5,620 nucleotides of DNA. Source: Bacteriovoracaceae bacterium (GTDB lineage: Bacteria; Bdellovibrionota; Bacteriovoracia; Bacteriovoracales; Bacteriovoracaceae). Shown piece after piece: positions 4,301-5,620 of the stretch. A program made the translations under genes and the position numbers. Under the pieces are notes generated by a model. The model was given only the letters and a program-made list of their open reading frames with translations. It ran no database searches and was not told the DNA's origin. The stretch is from assembly GCA_947440875.1 (NCBI GenBank), contig CANETG010000187.1, forward strand, positions 1 through 5,620, read 5' to 3'. Position 1 is the stretch's first letter, and each line of letters starts with the position of its first letter.

Positions 4301-5545
4301 TTAATCGGTGCACGCCCCGGGGGTCGTACAGCAAGTTCCGTTACCGACAATTCCGAGAACACCATTGGTGCATTCAAACACGGCCGACCCTGTCCCGTCG
4401 GTTCCACCTTGAGCGGTTGAATCGGTGAGAGTAGGTTTTTCACCCTGCTGGTAAGTGGCCGACGTGGTGAAGGTACAGAATTTTGTTCTTCCAGACCATT
4501 TCACTGTCTGAGCAGCACAAGAAAGAGTTGTATTAATACAAGTCGGAGTCGGAGATGATTGAAGATTCCACGTTTTGACAGCTCCGTCACAGAGGTAAGT
4601 CGCACTTCCTGACGAAGGGGCCGAAGCCGAAACAACAGACGTGTTACCAAAAGAAGCAGCAGCGACAACAGCAGTACAGTAGGCATTCACTCCCGCCGTC
4701 CAGCTTAAAGTCGTCGCCGGGCACCCAGTAGCAACCCCAGTGCAAATCGCCTTAATTTTACCACCAGCATCTGGACCTAAAGTAACACCTTGTCCGGGAG
4801 AACACGTCGAGACGTCGTAGTTAAATATTTGATTACGGATACTACTATTCGTGATCGGCATACACTCAAAGTCACCGAGGCTATTAAACTGAAACGGCAC
4901 TTCTCCGGGCACGGTACATTTCATGTCTCTCAGAACGCAAGTTCCACTCGTCCATGTCGCAGCGGCGGCACCCAATGAATCACACATCATCTTTTTGGCG
5001 GTGAGATCTGAGTCTGAGAGAACTGAGCCGCAAGATTTAATGACATTCCCACTCAGCTCGGAAACAAAAGAAACTCTTTTGGTAATTTTATAGGAGTACT
5101 GTGCGCTATCGCTATCGTTGACTCGATTTTCCACTGCCTTTGCGCGAGTGAAGAATTCCATCACAAGATCAGTCACACCAGTTCCAAGTGAAGATGTCAC
5201 AAGAGTAATTGAGCCGGTTCGAAAGCCTTCAGCATAAGTCGTGAGGGGGGCAAGGAAAACCTGATTCCCCCCAGTGGACGCAATTTGGAGCGTATAATTT
5301 GTTCCATTGTTTCGCGTCTTCCCAACCATCATTTCGTTACAGCGCTGATTATTACTCATCATCGTTTGCACAATGAGTGACGCTTTATTAACGGCATCGG
5401 TCATTTTTAAATTGGACTGATTTTGCGCCTGGCTTTGAATGACTTTCATCGTGACGAGCGAGACTCCACCAAGGAGTCCAACAGCGACCATCATCTCCGC
5501 GAGCGAAAACCCGAATTGGTTGCGAAGAATCTTTATGGAGAGCAT
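4301..5545 (-). CDS. Type IV prepilin-like protein (minor pilin/pseudopilin type) with cysteine-rich C-terminal modules
   Basis: 414 residues. The N-terminus is a class III signal: a 12-residue basic leader (MLSIKILRNQFG), then FSLAEMMVAVGLLGG with prepilin peptidase cleavage expected between Gly12 and Phe13. Glu17 is the conserved mature +5 glutamate, followed by a hydrophobic helix to about residue 38. It should be processed by a PilD-type peptidase and built into a pilus or pseudopilus. At 414 residues it is far longer than a typical major pilin (about 150), so a minor, tip or adhesive pilin is more likely. It has 18 cysteines, an even number; all but one (Cys69) lie from 172 onwards. C188-x14-C203 includes LGAAAATW. 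Residues 275-336 and 343-405 form two related Cys/Trp modules. The start overlaps the end of the upstream gene by 13 bases, which suggests translational coupling; a clear ribosome binding site is lacking. The FHA gene follows after 42 bases. Confidence 0.9.
   Translation of the reverse strand: MLSIKILRNQFGFSLAEMMVAVGLLGGVSLVTMKVIQSQAQNQSNLKMTDAVNKASLIVQTMMSNNQRCNEMMVGKTRNNGTNYTLQIASTGGNQVFLAPLTTYAEGFRTGSITLVTSSLGTGVTDLVMEFFTRAKAVENRVNDSDSAQYSYKITKRVSFVSELSGNVIKSCGSVLSDSDLTAKKMMCDSLGAAAATWTSGTCVLRDMKCTVPGEVPFQFNSLGDFECMPITNSSIRNQIFNYDVSTCSPGQGVTLGPDAGGKIKAICTGVATGCPATTLSWTAGVNAYCTAVVAAASFGNTSVVSASAPSSGSATYLCDGAVKTWNLQSSPTPTCINTTLSCAAQTVKWSGRTKFCTFTTSATYQQGEKPTLTDSTAQGGTDGTGSAVFECTNGVLGIVGNGTCCTTPGACTD
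4331..4723 (-). repeat. Tandem pair of Cys/Trp protein modules within the prepilin
   Basis: Module 1 is residues 275-336 and module 2 is 343-405. Both have C-x6-W (C275/W282 and C343/W350), a second Cys 7-8 residues after the Trp (C290, C357), an identical GSA-x-[YF]-x-C box (313-319 and 386-392), and a closing Cys (C336, C405). The middle loop differs in length (29 versus 35 residues between second and third Cys). The repeat is recognisable at protein level only; the DNA is diverged. Two disulfides per module are likely. Confidence 0.7.
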
Positions 5546-5620
5546 CTTGTCATCACTTTTCCGTCTATAATCTCAAGCTTCACGGACTGTCCGGTTGGGC
5601 AAGTCGTAGAGGATGGAAGC
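5533..5620 (-). CDS. Partial CDS: last 28 residues of the gene upstream of the prepilin
   Basis: From the right edge one minus-strand frame stays open (codons starting at 5619) and ends at TAA 5535-5533; the other two hit stops. It encodes 28 residues including TTCPTGQSVKLEIIDGKVMT and a final RCSP. TAA lies inside the prepilin gene, so the two overlap by 13 bases in different frames, a usual sign of an operon with coupled translation. Two cysteines and the CPTGQ stretch resemble the cysteine-containing tail of another prepilin-like protein, but with 28 residues this is only a suggestion. Confidence 0.7.
   Translation of the reverse strand, partial: LPSSTTCPTGQSVKLEIIDGKVMTRCSP

Noticed and set aside
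1..5620. CRISPR arrays, tRNA, rRNA or insertion sequences
   Set aside because: No regularly spaced direct repeats, no tRNA or rRNA-like sequences, and no transposase or terminal inverted repeats were seen on either strand.

Overview
This window reads as chromosomal DNA of a Gram-negative, flagellated and pilus-bearing bacterium, most likely a member of Bdellovibrionota (Bdellovibrio and relatives). That placement is an inference. It rests on a near-consensus sigma-28 (FliA) promoter in front of a gene unrelated to flagellar structure, a large cysteine-rich prepilin with C/W modules, an exported di-heme cytochrome, and mid-range GC. No database search was possible.

Layout, left to right. The minus-strand gene at 1-435 runs off the left edge. 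Its visible N-terminus is acidic, then a long Pro/Ala/Arg/Gln-rich disordered stretch. It is divergent from a plus-strand gene (569-1129) for a receiver-like (CheY-fold) protein that appears to have lost its phosphorylation residues. The 133-base divergent region carries a convincing FliA-type promoter for the leftward gene and a strong ribosome binding site for the rightward one. After the receiver-like gene comes an 8-bp hairpin whose T-tract lies on the minus-strand side, then a possible 30-41 residue small ORF (1195-1287), then a gene for an exported di-heme c-type cytochrome of the RoxA/MauG type (1333-3012).

The right half is read leftward. The end of an upstream gene (5533-5620) overlaps by 13 bases the start of a type IV prepilin-like protein of 414 aa (4301-5545) with 18 cysteines and a tandem pair of Cys/Trp modules. 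Next is a single-pass membrane protein with a cytoplasmic FHA domain and a periplasmic C-terminal region (3014-4258). The FHA gene has its own sigma-70-type promoter placed so close to the ATG that the transcript would be leaderless. It ends one base from the end of the convergent cytochrome gene, with no space for an ordinary terminator.

How they may work together (inference): the prepilin pair and the FHA membrane protein form a leftward cell-surface or pilus-related unit, and the FHA domain could connect an envelope structure to cytoplasmic phosphosignalling. The FliA-driven leftward gene and the pseudo-receiver are probably regulatory or scaffolding proteins of the motile phase. The cytochrome looks functionally independent.
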